From Rhipidocladum racemiflorum (lineage: Eukaryota > Streptophyta > Magnoliopsida > Poales > Poaceae): a DNA stretch of 64,000 nt. Shown in pieces: positions 33,423 through 46,071 of this stretch. The notes under the pieces are model-generated. The model saw only the letters and a list, made by a program, of their open reading frames with translations. It was not told the origin of the DNA and ran no database searches. The stretch is taken from NCBI GenBank assembly GCA_036346355.1, contig CM070572.1, positions 6,083,001-6,147,000 of the forward strand. The letters are read 5' to 3'. Both the position numbers and the translations under genes were made by a program. How positions within the stretch are numbered: the first letter of the stretch is position 1; every line of letters begins with the position of its first letter.

Positions 33423-33487
33423 TAATGAAACCAAATGATACAGGACCATCCCATTCCATTCAGCCTCGTCCCATCAACCAAACACAT

Positions 33488-34557
33488 TAGTTTCTCTTCT
33501 CTCCCCGTTGATTTGTTCAGGGGCTCTGACGATTCTTTTTATGCTAACCAACCATGTATTAGCATTGGGCGAACGGTTCCTTTTTCGCTTTGCTTGGCGA
33601 TGCCTTCATTAATTCTATGGCCGCCTATCGCACGATCATATTCGCATATCTTCTTCTCTGATGATAAACACCTTTCGCAGGTGTAGATACTAATATGCGT
33701 GTTATATTTGAGGCTAATTGGATATCATGCGTGAGATGGGCAAACCTAATTAAATCGATAGGCAAACGTGAAAGCTCTCGCAAAAAAACAAGGAAAGATC
33801 AGTTGCTAGGGATAAAGATAATTGTACAAAAAATGTGTAGTACCTTCTTGGTCATCAATCGGAACCAAGACTCAAGAGTTCACACGTAACAGGACTCGTT
33901 GTTTTGTCAAAAAAGGAAACCACCATTTCGTTAGTCGTTACGCACGCTGGTTTGCACAGCAAACGCCACATGCATTCCTCTAGTTTTGACAAGATTGCTG
34001 TACGTCTTTCGTTTGTTTAATACAGCAAGATTAGGAGTTCACACAACTCAAATCACTAGACAAATTTCAGATCACGGCACCGATCGATGACGAGGGAAAC
34101 CTCCAGCAACCAGGGCTGTGCTGCGTTTCCTGGGCTAAACTACAGAAACGATATCTGCAGGCCTAGTCTAGAGCACTGCTAAATAACTCAGAACATGTGC
34201 ACCAAATAGTACTCTCTAAACCTGCACTCTTCGACTGCTTTTCTTCTCTGTAATTCAGAACCATCGTTTTTAGGTAAGTTGATCCACTGTTTTAACGAGA
34301 TTTTCGTTGGTCGTGGGAGCACTTTTGCTGTGTGATAGCGCATGAACAGATCGTCGCTTTGCCTGATTGGGGTTTCTAAATACCCTTTTTTTTTCGAAAG
34401 GTGGTTTCCAAATACCGTAAATAGATGTACGATCCAAAACAACTTTCTCTTGTCACCGGACTTTAGACCCGGGCATGTTTTGATTGGTGGAACCTGTAAC
34501 TGTACCAAAAATAAGTTGGTGCAGATTTCTGTGGTCCTATTTTGAAATGCATGAATT
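33488..34557. other. Intergenic, no gene supported
   Basis: The longest frame (34188-34670, minus, 160 codons) runs into the LTR of the next element and shows no recognised domain. Confidence 0.4.
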
Positions 34558-35753
34558 TTGTAGGCAACAATTGTTAGGTTTAGAGCACGGCAAAATAATG
34601 GAGACACAGATTTACGTGGAAACCCTTGCGGGAAAAAAAACCACGGGAACCAATCTACTAAACTGTTCAAGGATTACATGTACAGGGGTTGGCTATATAT
34701 AGCCAGAGAGTCCGAGTTGTAGAAGACTAGGACTAACAATCTATTTGGATAATTCCAAAAGATATGGTAGTTAGAGATATTTGAGTTATCTCCAACAAAC
34801 CTCCCCTTAACTCAAAATCCATATTGAAATTGTCTCCGGAAAACCCCAAAGGGTAATTAAGCACTGAAAGTCCAAAGGACAGTGTGAGTATGAAAGACTG
34901 AAACAGTCAATCCAAACACTTCTTGCGAAGCAAAATTGAGCAAACCACCAGTAGGCCGAGAGAACGACTGGAACAGTCAAACCAATACACAGCTATAACA
35001 AAGCAGACGAAGAGTCTGGGTCTTCAATTCATAACCCAGTAGAGTCTGAGTCTGTGCAACTGACTTGCCCAATTATCAAATGGCATAAGCCAAGACATCA
35101 CCTGTGGCGCCGATAAATAGCGAAGAACTCATCTCATGGACTTTTGGCATGCTCCATCTGGAACATAAAATTCGGAAAACTGCCTAATGAAAATCCATAA
35201 CATGGTTGAAACTGCTCCTGAAAAACTGTCAAGATGAACAGAACTGATGTGCTGTCAATGGAGTATAAATTGCAGTAGACCTCTCATATTGAGCGAAGAC
35301 AACAAAATAACGTTGTAGTATCCACTAAGAAGCAAAACTCCTTCTTGCTCTTTAATACTTCATCTCTCTGAATTGGAGCAAAACCTTCACTAGAAAAACT
35401 CCGAAGAGCTTAATGCTACCACCAGGATGTCAATAAAATTCCAAATGAACGTTGCCAAAATCTCCATAATGGTCAACGTATCCAAACGGTGAATGAAACA
35501 CCAAATAACGGTGACGAAGCACCAAGGTAACGGTGATGAAACACCAAATTCAATTGTCTCCTCAATTGATTTTTTTTTCAAAGTTAACGATGAAACGTCA
35601 AATAAATCTTCAAAAATCCGCCAATAATAAATCCCACATGAAAAAACAGCTCTCTCAATTTAAATCTGTCATATAAAAAAAACTTTTCCACGAAACTGTT
35701 TTTGTTGGAGACTGCAACTTGCTTTACGAGAGAACCTCTTGCGGACGACTAAA

Positions 35754-35991
35754 GGCCTGTTTGGTAGAGCTCCAGATCCCAGCTCCATCTCAGAGCTGAA
35801 ACTTGTAGACTGAAATAAAGTGACTTAACTTTATAATTTTATTTTAAAATATAAACAAGATGACTCACCTAAACACTCTTAATATACCCACAGCTCCAGC
35901 TCTACGAATTTGGTGAAGCTAGGAATATCCAGCTCCACCAACTCCAAGAATTTGGTGGAGCTGGAGCTCTGCCAAACACCCCCTAAACTTC
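35754..35991. mobile_element. MITE inside the small copia element
   Basis: AGGCCTGTTTGGTAGAGCTCC and the inverted GGAGCTCTGCCAAACACCCCC end a 238-base AT-rich stretch; TAA occurs on both sides, suggesting a Tourist-type insertion. AGCTCCA/TGGAGCT words repeat in both arms. Confidence 0.7.
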
Positions 35992-36138
35992 ATGGACGTG
36001 AGCAAAAGGAAACCAATGGACTAGAAGTGTACCTCACGGACATAACAAATTCCAAACTCCAAAGTACTTGAAGCAACTCACGGTGAACTGGTCAAAGCTT
36101 CTGCACGTTCAGCGTGCTGGATTAAGTCTGATCAGTAG

Positions 36139-36516
36139 CTAGAGCGCGTCCAGGCGGCTTCGTTCACGGGCGGCGCAAATCTTGCCCATCCAGGCAAGCG
36201 TGTCGGTCAGACGGAGATCGCGGCTGCGTCGGCTAGGAGCGACGTGGTGCACACGGAGGCGGAAGCCGAGGCGTAGATGATGACGGCGCACGCGGAGTTC
36301 ACGGCTGGAACACGTCGGGCCGGTCGGAAGCCGAGGAGACCGACAGATCGGGAGCTGGCGGCTGCGAGTGCGAGATCGAAACCCACATACATGGAGCAGC
36401 CGGTGCGACCGACGATCGACGAAGGCGAGCGGCGCGGATGGCCGTGCGGTGCCGCCCAGGGAGTCTCCTCCTCCTGGGCAGCGGATCTGATCTGAAACCC
36501 TAGGCTCTGATACCAC
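36139..36516 (-). other. GC-rich leader of the small copia element
   Basis: Lies directly inside the primer-binding site, where gag should begin. It is GC-rich, unlike the rest of the element, and open in more than one frame. No gag similarity can be seen, so it may be leader sequence or captured host sequence. Confidence 0.4.
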
Positions 36517-36747
36517 TTGTTAGGTTTAGAGCACGGCAAAATAATGGAGACACAGATTTACGTGAAAACCCTTGCGGGAAAAAACCACGGGAAACAATCT
36601 ACTAAACTGTTCAAGGATTACATGTACAGGGGTTGGCTATATATAGCCAGAGAGTCCGAGTTGTAGAAGACTAGGACTAACAATCTATTTGGATAATTCC
36701 AAAAGATATGGTAGTTAGAGATATTTGAGTTATCTCCAACAACAATG

Positions 36748-38279
36748 TTTTTTTTTATTTATCAAAAGGACATCAAACATTTGATGCCCTAGTTCCATTT
36801 AATGAAACCGAGAATAGTTTTAGCATCTCTGAACCAACGGCAACACACCCAGACCATTCAACAAGGCCACTACTACAAAACATCAAGGTTCTCCCTAAGA
36901 GAAACAAAAACCCTTCTGCACCAGCTCTATGCCAACAGCATATCAAACCAGAATACAAGTCTTCCAAAATCAACCATTGCTCTCCAAACAATGGAAGCAA
37001 CCAACTGCAGTAAAAAACAGTCCACATAAACATAAAAGATACTCAAGATAATTGTCGATGCAACCAATTTAAACTTTTCTGCACTCCATCAACCATCTAT
37101 ATCTTTACTCTCCATCAAGTCACCGAAGTAAGTAGCAAACGAGATCAACGCATCCGGAACCGCCTCCTCCGTGCAATCTCTGTCCACCATGTGCTCATCC
37201 TTGATCAAGTTCCTCCCGAAGCCAACAACATAGGAGCTCGAATTTTCACTTCCAATCCTTTGCAAAAAAGATTTATTTGGTCCAACATGTCCTCTTTGTA
37301 TAAGGGACTCCAATTTTTTAGCACAGTGAGCACTTTCCTTCATATTGTTTTTATGTTCAACCATTTCTGAGAATCAAAAACCAAGTTATTTCTATTAGTC
37401 CACAAACTCCACAATACAGCAGCACAAATAGTATTTAAAACGGCTTTTTTCTTATTGCTCAACCAAAACTGAGCAACTGATTCATAATTATAACCAATGT
37501 TCAATTGAAAGAAATCTCCAACAACATTCCAAGTGTTTTTGGCTACAATGCAATCAAAAAAGAGGTGAACAACCGATTCATTCTCATCACAGAAACTATA
37601 CATAGTTCCTCTATCAATCCCTCTTCTCAACATATTATCTCTAGTCATAATTTTATTATGCGAAAGAATCCAGAGAAAGAAATGAATTCTAGGAGGAACA
37701 ATCAAATTCCACATTGCAGGAATAAAGACAGGTAAGACTCCTCTGAAATTGATTATAGTGACTCCTCTGAAATTGATTATAGTGTAAAGGAATTTAACCG
37801 AGTAAATCCCGTTACTATTATATTGCCAAATCAAAGCATCCTCTTCATCCGTAAAACTTATGTTATTAGCCACTTCAACTAACTCATACCATCTACTCAT
37901 CATCGTTTCAGAGAAAGTTCTCCTAAAAGTACATTTGAGATTACAACCATCCCAAATGTCAACAATCGTAAACCCTTTTTCATTGACCAAATTGTAAAGA
38001 TCCCAATACTGACTAGCTAAGCAGGACGAACCACACCAAATATCTTCCCAAAACTTAATCTTATTACCATTACCCACATTCCATCTATATCCAAACTTAG
38101 TAGCCTTCATAGCCCAAAGAACCCCTTTCCAAAAAACTGAGGTATGATCATACTCACAATAAAAAAATATTAGGACTCTCTGTATTATACTTAAATTCAA
38201 CCAAATCTTTCCACTGTCTATTCTCATTGGAACCGAATCTTTTAATCTAAGAAGCCAAAAGACACATATTAAGATCCCT
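36748..38279 (-). mobile_element. 5'-truncated LINE (L1 type)
   Basis: The minus strand encodes the end of an L1-type ORF2 and finishes in a short poly-A (T run at 36748-36756). The 15-base target duplication TGTAGGCAACAATGT occurs at 38279-38293 and again at 34560-34571 plus 36742-36748, where it is interrupted by the small copia element. Target duplication, poly-A tail and 5' truncation are the classic marks of target-primed reverse transcription. Confidence 0.88.
37340..38279 (-). pseudogene. LINE ORF2 C-terminal part (RT zinc-binding domain)
   Basis: An open frame of about 310 codons in the LINE. It reads WNVGNGNKIKFWEDIWCG, a hallmark of plant LINE ORF2 downstream of reverse transcriptase, then VPPRIHFFLWILSHNKIMTR and ESVVHLFFDCIVAKNTW, the zf-RVT zinc-binding region. 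A short duplication of TIINFRGV is visible. The endonuclease and reverse transcriptase domains are absent because of 5' truncation; the frame also reads into flanking DNA at its start, so there is no true start codon. Confidence 0.88.
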
Positions 38280-38323
38280 GTAGGCAACAATGTAATTTCT
38301 GTATAATTCCTGTCGGAATCCTT

Positions 38324-39725
38324 TGTAGGATCGGATGGCGTCAATCAGAGGGGGGGGTGAATGATTGAGCAGGTGCTAAAACTAATTTTTAGTGATTCTT
38401 TAAACCCCCTAGATAAAATATAAAATATTGCTTTGGTTTAACACAAAAACAGATTAACAGACGTTCATTAAATCGCGAATTCCCGGAGATCCAACCGTTC
38501 AATTGATGTGTAATTTTTACAGTAGAGACTAGATTCAATTTAGAAACTAACCCAACAAGAATCGACTCGATCGGATCTACGGATCAAAAGTTATAAACTT
38601 TGCGAGTTGACTGTTTCAATAAAACCGAAAATAGATTAAACCCTAATTTCGTAATTAAACAAAATCTATAAAGAATTAACAAATTAAAAATTTTAGATTA
38701 CTAAATTTGTACCCTAAAAGATTTTGTATGAATCAAATGAAACAAGTGACGATGAAAAAGAATCAAACAAAACCAATATGCAAACAACGATCAACTGTTG
38801 ATGATGAAAGCTTGCAGTGCTTGTACTCCTTATTCGGTTGCTACAGTAAATCGCACTTTACAGTAGCGCCCATCTACCCGAGCACTCCAGTAATCGATAG
38901 CCTCAAAGACTAATCAAAAACAGCTGCAGCCTGGATCAACACGTCGATGGCGTTGAAACCATGGAAACAATGCAGGTGTGATCCTCCAGCCTCGCTTTGC
39001 ACAGCCGTCACGGTTTTTCTTTTTCTTCAGTGCTTGGTCCACCGAAGCTCTGAATACTTGGTTTGTGCGACGTCTGCTCTGAATACTTGCTTCCAAGCGG
39101 TGCCTGCTCCTTTTATGCTGTCCACAGCATCCGAGTCCGAGTTGCATCCGTTCACGACCAGAGACCGGACGCCGCATCCGAGTCCACGAAGGACACGCTG
39201 CCAGCAGCTTCACGCGACCGAGTCCACGAAGGACTTCTTACGCAAGTGACAACCAGACTAAACTTTCTAACCCTTCATCTCTAATTAAACACATGCATAT
39301 TTATTTGGTCCAATAAAACATGGCACAATATATGCATACAACTCAAAAATCTCGCATGCACGTGTACGGACCACTGCCATTGCCCGCGTGACTCACTCTC
39401 TTTCACGTGCAATGTTCTCTAGTCTAAACGCCCCGCATGACATTCTCGATCATCTGAACCTCGATTCATCCCAGAACCTAGTTCCGATCTCCGTCATCGA
39501 ACACGTTCAACCTCAAGCAACACCTGCACATGAACAAACAACGAAACAATATTCCGAGCACAAGTCCACGACTTGACTCAAGATCAGTCCATGTAACCAC
39601 TCACACGAGCGCATTGCATCAAGCAAAACAATTACCATACCATCACAAGCATACCAAATAATTATTTGAAACGACACATTTTGCAAATTCAATTCTAACC
39701 CAATTTTTCAGCACACGATTTCACA
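38324..39725 (-). repeat. 3' LTR of the copia element
   Basis: 1402 bases, TG...CA. Compared with the other LTR it differs at a G run near 38350, at GCTTGCAGTGC, at CACAGCCGTCACGG and at CCACTGCCATTGCCCGCGTG. Polypurine tract adjacent at 39726-39740. Confidence 0.93.
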
Positions 39726-39740
39726 ATCTCCCCCTTGATG

Positions 39741-40806
39741 AAAACATTGGCAACACCACATAGAATTGAACATTTGCAATTGACAGTCAGTTCACAAGAA
39801 AAGATTTTGAAATCAAAAGGTTTAAAATCAAAGGTCAAAGTGAAAAACATAAAATCTTTCCATTTGACAAATATGCAAAGTGAAAAACTCCGCCTAGGTG
39901 AAGAAAAGAAAAACCTCCCCCTAAGAAAAAATGTGTGTGTGAATGTGCAATGAGCCCAAAATTCCAAAATTCTCCAAACTTCTCCCCCTTTGACAATGGA
40001 TTCATCAAGAATACAAAAGAGAGAACAACATGTTCAATTTTTTTTTTTTTAACAATGATTTCACAAAAGAGAAACAAATGAGTGCCAAGATAGGAAAAGA
40101 TGAGCTCATTCGATCATATATCCTTATATATCACATAATATGCAAAATACATGAACTTAATGTGATTTTAACAAGTTAGGGAATGACATGCATCTCAACC
40201 TCAATTCAGTTAACTATAACCAAGTACTAAGCAAGATCTCAGCAGAAAAGCAAGGCTCAAAACTGAAGCAACTAACAACTCATGGCGAGCAAATAGTTTC
40301 AACTCCAATCTAGTAGGCCAATTTAATCTTTTAAAAACGATTAACTGCATGTGGCATGCTTGAAGCATACATCTTGTCTTTTTAGGGAATGGCATGCTTG
40401 AAGCATACATCTTTTTTTTTTTTTTTTTTTTAGAGGAAAGCAAGTCTGAAGCGCACAACTTGAGACATTTGCTTTTAACAACCCCTTTTTATTGATTCCC
40501 TTTGCTTTTTTCTTTTTCTTTGATTGTAAACATGCACAGAGATTAAAAGGCCTTTTGAAAGAGTAAAGCTGAAAACACACTTGCTCCATAGCCCAAAATT
40601 GTCAAGAAGATTCAATATCAAGCCTAGAAGAGTAAGATATCACAGAGTATTTAGCTATAGACAATCTAACCAAGGAATTTCGCAATGTCACTTTTAGTTC
40701 AAGTAAAGCAATTTAGATTAACGTATATCAGCTCAATTACATAATATATAAAGAAATATGATAAAATAAGCTCATCAACTAAAGGACTTGGCAAGGAAAC
40801 TCCCCC
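39741..40806 (-). other. Copia 3' non-coding region
   Basis: Lies between the RNase H end and the polypurine tract. It is AT-rich with several A or T runs and two copies of a GCATGCTTGAAGCATACATCTT unit (about 40357-40412). No env-like frame was recognised. Confidence 0.55.
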
Positions 40807-43800
40807 TCAAAACAGGCTCAAGGGATGCACAACTCCCAATTCTCCTCTTAGAAAAGCAAATCGAGAAGCATCAAGTGGTTTTGTGAAAATATCAGCAAGT
40901 TGCAACTCAGAATCAACAAAATGCAAAACAACATCTCCCTTTTCCACATGATCTCGAAGAAAATGATAGCGAATATCAATATGCTTTGTTCGAGAATGTT
41001 GCACTGGATTTTTAGCAATATTGATAGCACTAGTGTTATCACAGAAAAGTGGAACACTATCTAAATATAATCCAAAATCCTTTAAAGTTGAAATCATCCA
41101 AAGCACTTGTGCACAACATGCAGCAGCAACAACAAATTCAGATTCAGCAGTTGAGAGAGCAACATAAACTTGTTTTCTAGATGACCAAGCAACTAAAGAT
41201 GTACCAATAAAATGACATGTTCCAGAGGTACTTTTCCTATTAATTCTACAACCCGCAAAATCAGCATCAGAATAGGCTCTAAGTGATAAACAAGATGATG
41301 AAGAGTACCATAAGCCAAACTCTAAAGTGGATTGTAAATAGCGAAGAATTCGTTTTACCGCTTGTCGATGAGAAGCACGTGGAGAAGCTTGAAAACGAGC
41401 ACACAAGCACACAAAGAAAGTGTATATCGGGCCTTGAAGCGGTGAGATAAAGAAGCGACCCAATCATCCTTCGATACTCCTTTTGATCAACCGTTTCTCT
41501 TTCTTCATCCGGATCCAAAACAGTTGTTGTACCAATTGGTGTGGAAATTGGTTTGCATGTATCCATCTCAAAACGTCGAAGGAGATCTTTTGTGTACTTC
41601 GTTTGATGAATAAAGATACCTTGCTTTGTTTGCTTGACTTGTAAGCCCAAAAAGTATGTGAGCTCACCCATCATACTCATCTCAAATTCCCCTGCTCATA
41701 GTGTCTGAAAACTTGGCAACAAGAGCATGAGATGTACCTCCAAAGATGATATCATCCACATAAATCTGAACAAGTAAGAGATCATTGCCATGCTTGAGTG
41801 AAAATAAGGTTTTATCCACTTTGCCCATTACAAAATCATTTTTTTGCAAATATGATTTAAGACGCTCATACCAAGCCCGAGGTGCTTGTTTTAAACCATA
41901 TAAAGCTTTTGATAGTTTGAAAACATGATCTGGTAACTTGGGATTCTCAAAACCAGGTGGTTGCTTAACATAAACCTCCTCATTGATGAAGCCATTAAGA
42001 AAAGCACTTTTAACATCCATTTGATACAATCTAAAACCTTTAGATGCAGCAAAGGCCAACAAAATTCTAATGGCTTCAAGTCTTGCAACAGGTGCAAAAG
42101 TTTCATCAAAATCAAGTCCTTCAATTTGAGTAAAACCTTGAGCAACCAACCTAGCTTTATTTCTTACAACAACCCCATCTTTATTTTGTTTATTCTTAAA
42201 TACCCATTTAGTTCCAATAATATTATGACCTACAGGAGGTGGAACTAAGACCCAAACCTGATTACGCTCAAAATTCTCAAGTTCCTCATGCATGGCATTA
42301 ATCCAAGACTCATCAGATAAAGCGTGACTTACATCTTGGGGTTCAAACGATGCAACAAAAGCAAAGATGAGCATATGAGGCATTAGTATTGTACTGCTTT
42401 GAAGTACACGCACGCTTAACTCACCAATCATCTGTCTGTGAGGATGTCTACGTTGTATGTGCATTGGTGCGTAAACTTCGAGTTGTCTCATGTACTTCCA
42501 TGTGAGGATTCTCGTAGTTGCTTGAGTTTCTTCCTGGCTGGTCCGACTGGTCGGGTTGTCAACTTGATTGCCAGTCGTCATCTTCATCTTCATCATCACT
42601 TTCTTCCAAAAGATACTTTCGTAACCGCAAGTCACCTGTGTCCTCAAGAGTCGGGTCTAGTAATCGGGCTAGCCTCATCAAAAGTGACTTCACAAGTCTC
42701 AACAATTTTGTTAGTCTCTAAATTCAGCACCACGGTAACCACGAGTATGAAGAGCATAACCAAGAAAAAGTCCATCTCGAGCATCTAGATTCAAATTTAT
42801 CAAGATTTCCATGTTTGAGAATAAAGTATTTGCAACCAAAACACGCATATGAGAGATGCTAGGGGTACGACCAAAAGCGAAGTTCATAGGAAGTTCTATG
42901 TAGCTTTGCTCTAAAAAATACTCTATTTGAAACATAGCAAGCAGTAGATATAGCTTCAGCCCAATACTTCCTAGGAGTTGAAAATTCATCAAGCATAGTC
43001 CTAGCCATCTCAACCAATGTACGGTTTTTCCTCTCAACTACACCATTTTGTTGAGGAACACGAAAGCGTAAGAAAATTGATGCTCAATACCATGTTTGGA
43101 ACAAAAGGAAGAAAAAGAGTATTCTTGAATTCTCCTCCATTATCACTCCTAATTACTTTAAGTGCTTGAGCAATTCCCTAAACAACCTTAATGCAAGCTC
43201 TTGAAAACATTCAAAAACTTCATCTTTGGTAGACAAGAAATATACCCAAGAGTACCTAGAGTAATCATCCACAATAACAAGAACATACCACTTACCTCCT
43301 GCAGAGTTCACTCTAGCAGTCCAACAGATGTCCATATGTAGAAGTGACTGGAGCATTAGTCATAACAGCAGTAAATAGGAAAATGTAGAGATGCAATCAT
43401 TTTTCCATGTTGACAGGAGGAGCAAACCAAATTACTTGTTTTATCAATCTTTAATTCAGGCAAACCTCTAAGCAAGTTTGATTTACTTATGCGTGAAAGA
43501 TGATCGAAACCAATATGACCAAGTCTACGATGCCAAAAGTTAAATCTTTAGAAACTTGGGAGACAAGACATGTAGTTTCGTATGTTGGATATGAAAAATC
43601 ACCTTTAAACAAGCGACCAATGCGAGTGATATTGCATACTAGATTTTCGTAAACATCTAATATACGACAAGAATTTTTCTTAAATCTCACCTCAAGATCT
43701 TCATCAAGCAATCGAGAGATCGAGAGCAAATTATACTTGAGCTTACTTACCAAAGCTACATCCTTGAGAACGAAGTTTTCATTGACTCGCACAATTCCTT

Positions 43801-46046
43801 TTCCAAGAATCCGTCCCTTTGAATCGTCGCCAAAAGTGATAACATCATCATCTGAACTTTGTGTGAGGGAGGAGAACCATTTTGAATCTCCAGTCATATG
43901 ACGTGAACATCCAGAATCTATGAACCATATGTTCTCCTTCCTCTCTCGCACAACCTACACAAAAGGGAATGTCGATGTATCAATATCAAGTTAGATAAAA
44001 GAGTTTTAGGAATCCAAAGATTGAGACATACGACCAATGAAACCAGTAGACATAACACGAGGATTTTTATCATAATGAGAAGCAGAGTGTGCCTTTCTGA
44101 CATTAGACTTAGCATTGAACCTTTCTCTCCTTTGCTGTTTAGCTAGTCTAAAGCAGAATCGAACTAAATGGCCATCTTTACCACGGTGAGTGCAAGTGTA
44201 TTTAATATGATGTTTAGCTTTAGAAGTAGAAGAAACATTTGCACTCATCATAGTAGAAGATAAAATTCCAAATAGATTTAAAAACAGTTTTCTCAGGCTC
44301 TTTGACAATTTCAAACTTTCCACTTTCAAGAGCTTTAACAACAGTAGGAGCATGTGATTTGTGATGAGCATAAGGTTCAAAACCTAAACCTTTGTGATGA
44401 GTGCTGACTTTTGATTGATCCAAAATCATATTTAGGTTTTTCTTTCCTTTAGTAAAACGCTCTAACGACTTTTCCAAGTAATCAACTTTTCGAGAGAGCA
44501 CAAGACAATTATTGCAAGGAATATCAACTTTCTCTTTACATTTGCGACAAGTAGAGCATGAAAGAACCTCATGAGTGAGCATATCATTAGTCATATGAGA
44601 AACTCTAGCATTTGCATCTTTCAATTTCAATTCAAGAATTGAGCATTTAGGACAAGAAATTAAACCATGCAAATCATCGATTGGAACAGCTAGCATGTTT
44701 AATATGTTTCTCATTTTGATGCAACAGGAAGCATGAACATTCCTTAAAGCAATAACTTCAGATTGTAGCATATCACAAGATTTGCAAGAATCATCATCAG
44801 AATTAAAGATCTAAGCCTTGCAATTTCGTAATTGGAACTATCAATTTCTAGATCTTTTTCTTTAAGAGCCTTCTTAGATTTTTAAGTTCAAGCTAATTTA
44901 ACCATGGCATACTCAAGCTCATCATAAGAAGGTCTCACCTCTTCAAGGTCGAGTCGTTGTCGCTATCCCTTCTAGCCATGAAACACATCCCGGTGAAGTC
45001 ATCATCGTGATCTCCCTTCTTGTCCTTCTTCTTGTCATGTGGCTCATCATCACTCTCAAAGTCCACATCGCTAAGATCACACTCCTCTATGGCGGCTAAG
45101 ACTTTCTTAGCAACTTTTCAAAATTAGGCGCCTAGGGGTAGTGTGTCTTGAGTCGCGTTGTCTTGTTCCCTTTCTTCCTTCTTCTTCAACTTGGGACAGT
45201 TTGCTTTGATATGCCCGGGAAAGCCACACTCAAAACAGCTTGAAGGACCTCGGTTGTGCCTCCACGCCTCCTCATCCTCACATTGTTGAGTGCTTTAAAA
45301 GCACGTGAGGAGATGAGCACAAGATCTTCTTCAGAAGCATCTCAAACTGCTCATCCGAAAAGGAAGCCAAAGCGCATAAGGAACAAAAGATGGTAATCCG
45401 CATTTAAGTGTCGGGTTAGCAACAAGTGCATGTGTAGAGGATTTATTATCACTAGGTGACAAAGAATCCATCTCATAAGTTTTCGCCTAGAATAAAGATC
45501 ATCCATGGTCAAAGTATCCAAGTCAACAGTTTGATTAATTGCAAGAACAACCATGCGCCATTCAGGACTAAGAGATCTCAAAATTTTACTAGCGTTATCC
45601 TCAACTAAATTAGTAACTCCAACACCACGCAAATTACACAAGATTTTCTCAAATCGAGAGAAAAGATCATCAATTGATTCGCCTCGGCCTCATAGCAAAA
45701 TCGAAAAATCTTTTGGTAAATATTTTTGCGCACTTTCTTAATCTTAGTAGAACCTTCATGATAGTCACATAATGTCTTCCAAACAGAATAAGCGAACGTA
45801 GATGAGAAACTCGATCAAATTCTTTTCGTAAATTCCTTGAAAAATCAAATTTCTAGCTTTAGCATTCAGATCAACGCTCTATTTTGTTATCATTGGTGAC
45901 TATATCAGAACATCAAAAACAGTAGAAACTTTGCGCCAGACATCATTACCTTGAGCTTCAATATAGGATTGCATGCGACTCTTCCAATAAGAAAAATTTG
46001 AATCATTAAGCATAGGAGGGCGGTTAACATACTTATCTGACGCCAT
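40807..46046 (-). pseudogene. Copia gag-pol polyprotein, frame-broken
   Basis: The start at 46046 (MASDKYVNRPPMLN, typical copia gag) lies just inside the primer site. In order on the minus strand: gag to about 45350 and beyond; a CCHC knuckle near 44180 (CTHRGKDGHLVRFC, with Arg in place of the second Cys); the protease site WFIDSGCSRHMTGD near 43920; the integrase core HMDICW and VIVDDYSRYSWVYF near 43270-43340; reverse transcriptase 41682-42647 with LYQMDVKSAFLNG, LKQAPRAWYERL and QIYVDDIIFG; and RNase H 40807-41463 with YSDADFAG and ALSTAESEF. Stops and frame changes occur in gag, before integrase, and near 41680 and 41440, so no full polyprotein can be made. Confidence 0.9.
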
Positions 46047-46059
46047 ACCTTAACCTCGC

Positions 46060-46071
46060 TCTGATACCACT
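46060..46071 (-). promoter_or_regulatory. Copia primer-binding site
   Basis: On the minus strand AGTGGTATCAGAG, complementary to the 3' end of initiator tRNA-Met as in most plant copia elements, directly next to the 5' LTR. Confidence 0.85.

Larger units (their letters stand above)
34572..36741 (-). mobile_element. Small non-autonomous copia-type LTR retrotransposon
   Basis: Two almost identical LTRs (34572-34797 and 36518-36741) with TGTTAGG and CCAACA ends enclose 1.7 kb. An exact duplication ACAAT flanks the element (34567-34571 and 36742-36746). The primer site next to the right LTR reads AGTGGTATCAGAGC on the minus strand (initiator tRNA-Met type), and a GGGGAGG polypurine tract lies next to the left LTR, so the element points to the minus strand. 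No gag, protease, integrase or RT similarity is present. The LTRs differ by only a few bases, so insertion is recent. Confidence 0.93.

Noticed and set aside
36139..36516. Possible gag gene in the small copia element
   Set aside because: Correct position, but the product is an Arg-rich random-looking sequence with no gag or zinc-knuckle motif.
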